Source: Clostridia bacterium (GTDB lineage Bacteria > Bacillota_A > Clostridia > Christensenellales > Aristaeellaceae). From it: a stretch of 5,659 nucleotides of DNA. A model generated the notes under the pieces. That model was given only the letters and a program-made list of their open reading frames with translations, made no database searches and was not told the DNA's origin. Location of the stretch: positions 1 to 5,659 of the forward strand of contig JAFQOY010000276.1 of NCBI GenBank assembly GCA_017412025.1, given 5' to 3'. This document shows, piece by piece, positions 5,430 through 5,659 of the stretch; position 1 is the first letter of the stretch; each line of letters begins with the position of its first letter. The position numbers were made by a program, and so were the translations under genes.

Positions 5430-5455
5430 GACTCCCCTGAATCCCCCTGAAACGA

Positions 5456-5522
5456 CCAGGGTTGCCACCCTGGACCCGGGGTTGTATACGAAGCTGCGTA
5501 TACAGCTCCGGGGTCCAGGGTG
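5456..5522. repeat. Large compound palindrome with alternative folds
   Basis: Arms 5466-5490 and 5497-5522 pair over 25 bp with one bulged G and two wobble pairs, including CACCCTGGACCC and GTATACG/CGTATAC around a 6-nt loop. The sequence ACCCTGG (5467-5473) can instead pair with CCAGGGT at 5456-5462 (loop TGCC), so two folds exclude each other. It ends two bases before the presumed insertion-sequence tip. It could be a palindromic repeat used as insertion target, or a transcription stop protecting the element. Neither is shown. Confidence 0.6.
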
Positions 5523-5526
5523 ATGT

Positions 5527-5642
5527 GGTAAGCTAAAATTGGACACGGAGGGGGTAGAAATCAGGCAAAGACAGTGTAGAATATAGATAAAGGAAAAACA
5601 CTGTAAGACTGAGTTCTACCTGACGTGAACAGGAGGCTTACC
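5527..5642 (+). promoter_or_regulatory. Nested leader fold closing the IS first-ORF start site
   Basis: Five complementary pairs are nested in register: GGTAAGC/GCTTACC (5527-5533, 5636-5642), CACG/CGTG (5544-5547, 5624-5627), GGTAGAA/TTCTACC (5553-5559, 5614-5620), TCAG/CTGA (5561-5564, 5609-5612) and ACAGTGT/ACACTGT (5571-5577, 5598-5604). The outermost helix covers the six bases between the SD (AGGAGG, 5631-5636) and ATG 5643. A transcript must include the IS tip to form it, so reading from outside would be silenced. Function is inferred by analogy with fold-back inhibition in IS10. Confidence 0.5.
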
Positions 5643-5659
5643 ATGAAATACAGCAAACC
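5643..5659 (+). CDS. Start of an insertion-sequence OrfA-like protein (partial, cut by window end)
   Basis: ATG 5643 lies 6 nt after a perfect AGGAGG (5631-5636), and the visible residues are MKYSK. This beginning, behind an IS3-like terminus, is what is expected for OrfA, the small HTH protein that precedes the DDE integrase ORF and is fused to it by programmed frameshifting. Only five codons are visible, so the call depends on context and cannot be confirmed here. Confidence 0.5.

Larger units (their letters stand above)
5524..5659 (+). mobile_element. Left end of an IS3-family insertion sequence (partial)
   Basis: The sequence TGTGGTAAGCTAAAATTGGACAC (written here in two parts: TGTGGTAAGCTAAAA, then TTGGACAC) starts with TG and has the AAATTGGACA core common at IS3-family termini. 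About 100 bases later an ORF starts MKYSK, as in many IS3-family OrfA proteins. The exact tip could be 5524 or 5526. TAAAAT (5534-5539) in the terminus resembles a -10 box; in the IS3-family member IS911 a -10 in the left end pairs with a -35 in the right end when the ends join in a circle. The right end, the frameshift and orfB lie beyond the window, so family assignment rests on little sequence. Confidence 0.6.

Noticed and set aside
5351..5522. CRISPR array or structured ncRNA such as a riboswitch
   Set aside because: No regularly spaced direct repeats are present. The hairpins do not match any riboswitch core I know, and no regulated gene follows except the IS ORF.
5271..5546. 91-codon minus-strand frame over the repeat region
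   Set aside because: It reads through hairpins, the C-runs and the IS tip. The product is a Ser/Arg/Pro-rich translation of repeats.

Overview
The window looks like a chromosomal segment of a GC-rich member of the Clostridia (Firmicutes), possibly a gut lineage. The reasons are strong AGGAGG-type ribosome binding sites on every gene, sigma-A-like promoters with 17-nt spacers, GC-rich metabolic genes (45 of 60 bases are G or C at 3361-3420), and intergenic palindromic repeats of a kind I associate with gut Clostridia. This assignment is inference; no rRNA or marker gene is present.

Layout, left to right. Positions 1-248 are an upstream intergenic region with a 46-bp palindromic repeat (79-124) and the promoter of the first gene. 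A complete zinc dipeptidase of peptidase family M19 follows (252-1157, +). Two transcriptional regulators lie convergent to it on the minus strand: a 123-aa XRE-type HTH protein (1212-1583), whose leader can fold its own start codon into an 11-bp stem, and a 306-aa LysR-type regulator (1759-2679). The LysR gene is divergent from a 597-aa Xaa-Pro aminopeptidase of family M24B (2840-4633, +). Their shared 160-bp region holds a clear promoter for each gene. A perfect 13-bp T-N11-A palindrome covers the LysR -10 box, as expected for an autoregulating LysR switch that also controls the peptidase. The two peptidases suggest a peptide-scavenging locus, with the LysR protein the best candidate for sensing peptide or amino-acid supply.

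From 4691 to about 5327 composition drops (21 of 60 bases G or C at 5101-5160). This stretch holds a divergent pair: a 92-aa protein resembling the DUF6809 type (4691-4969, -) and an 82-aa HTH regulator (5079-5327, +). Between them are two related 17-bp operator-like sites exactly 53 bp apart, one of them overlapping the -35 box of the minus-strand promoter. It looks like an acquired, self-regulated accessory module.

The last 330 bases carry no complete gene. They contain strong hairpins (5351-5365, 5386-5429, 5466-5522) and then what looks like the left end of an IS3-family insertion sequence, whose first ORF starts at 5643 and runs off the window. The IS leader contains five short helices nested in register that would close the start region of the ORF in transcripts entering from outside, but not in transcripts starting inside the IS end.

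I see no defence system, CRISPR array, rRNA or tRNA. The most interesting signals are regulatory: the IS leader fold, the paired operators, the start-codon stem and the LysR/aminopeptidase switch.
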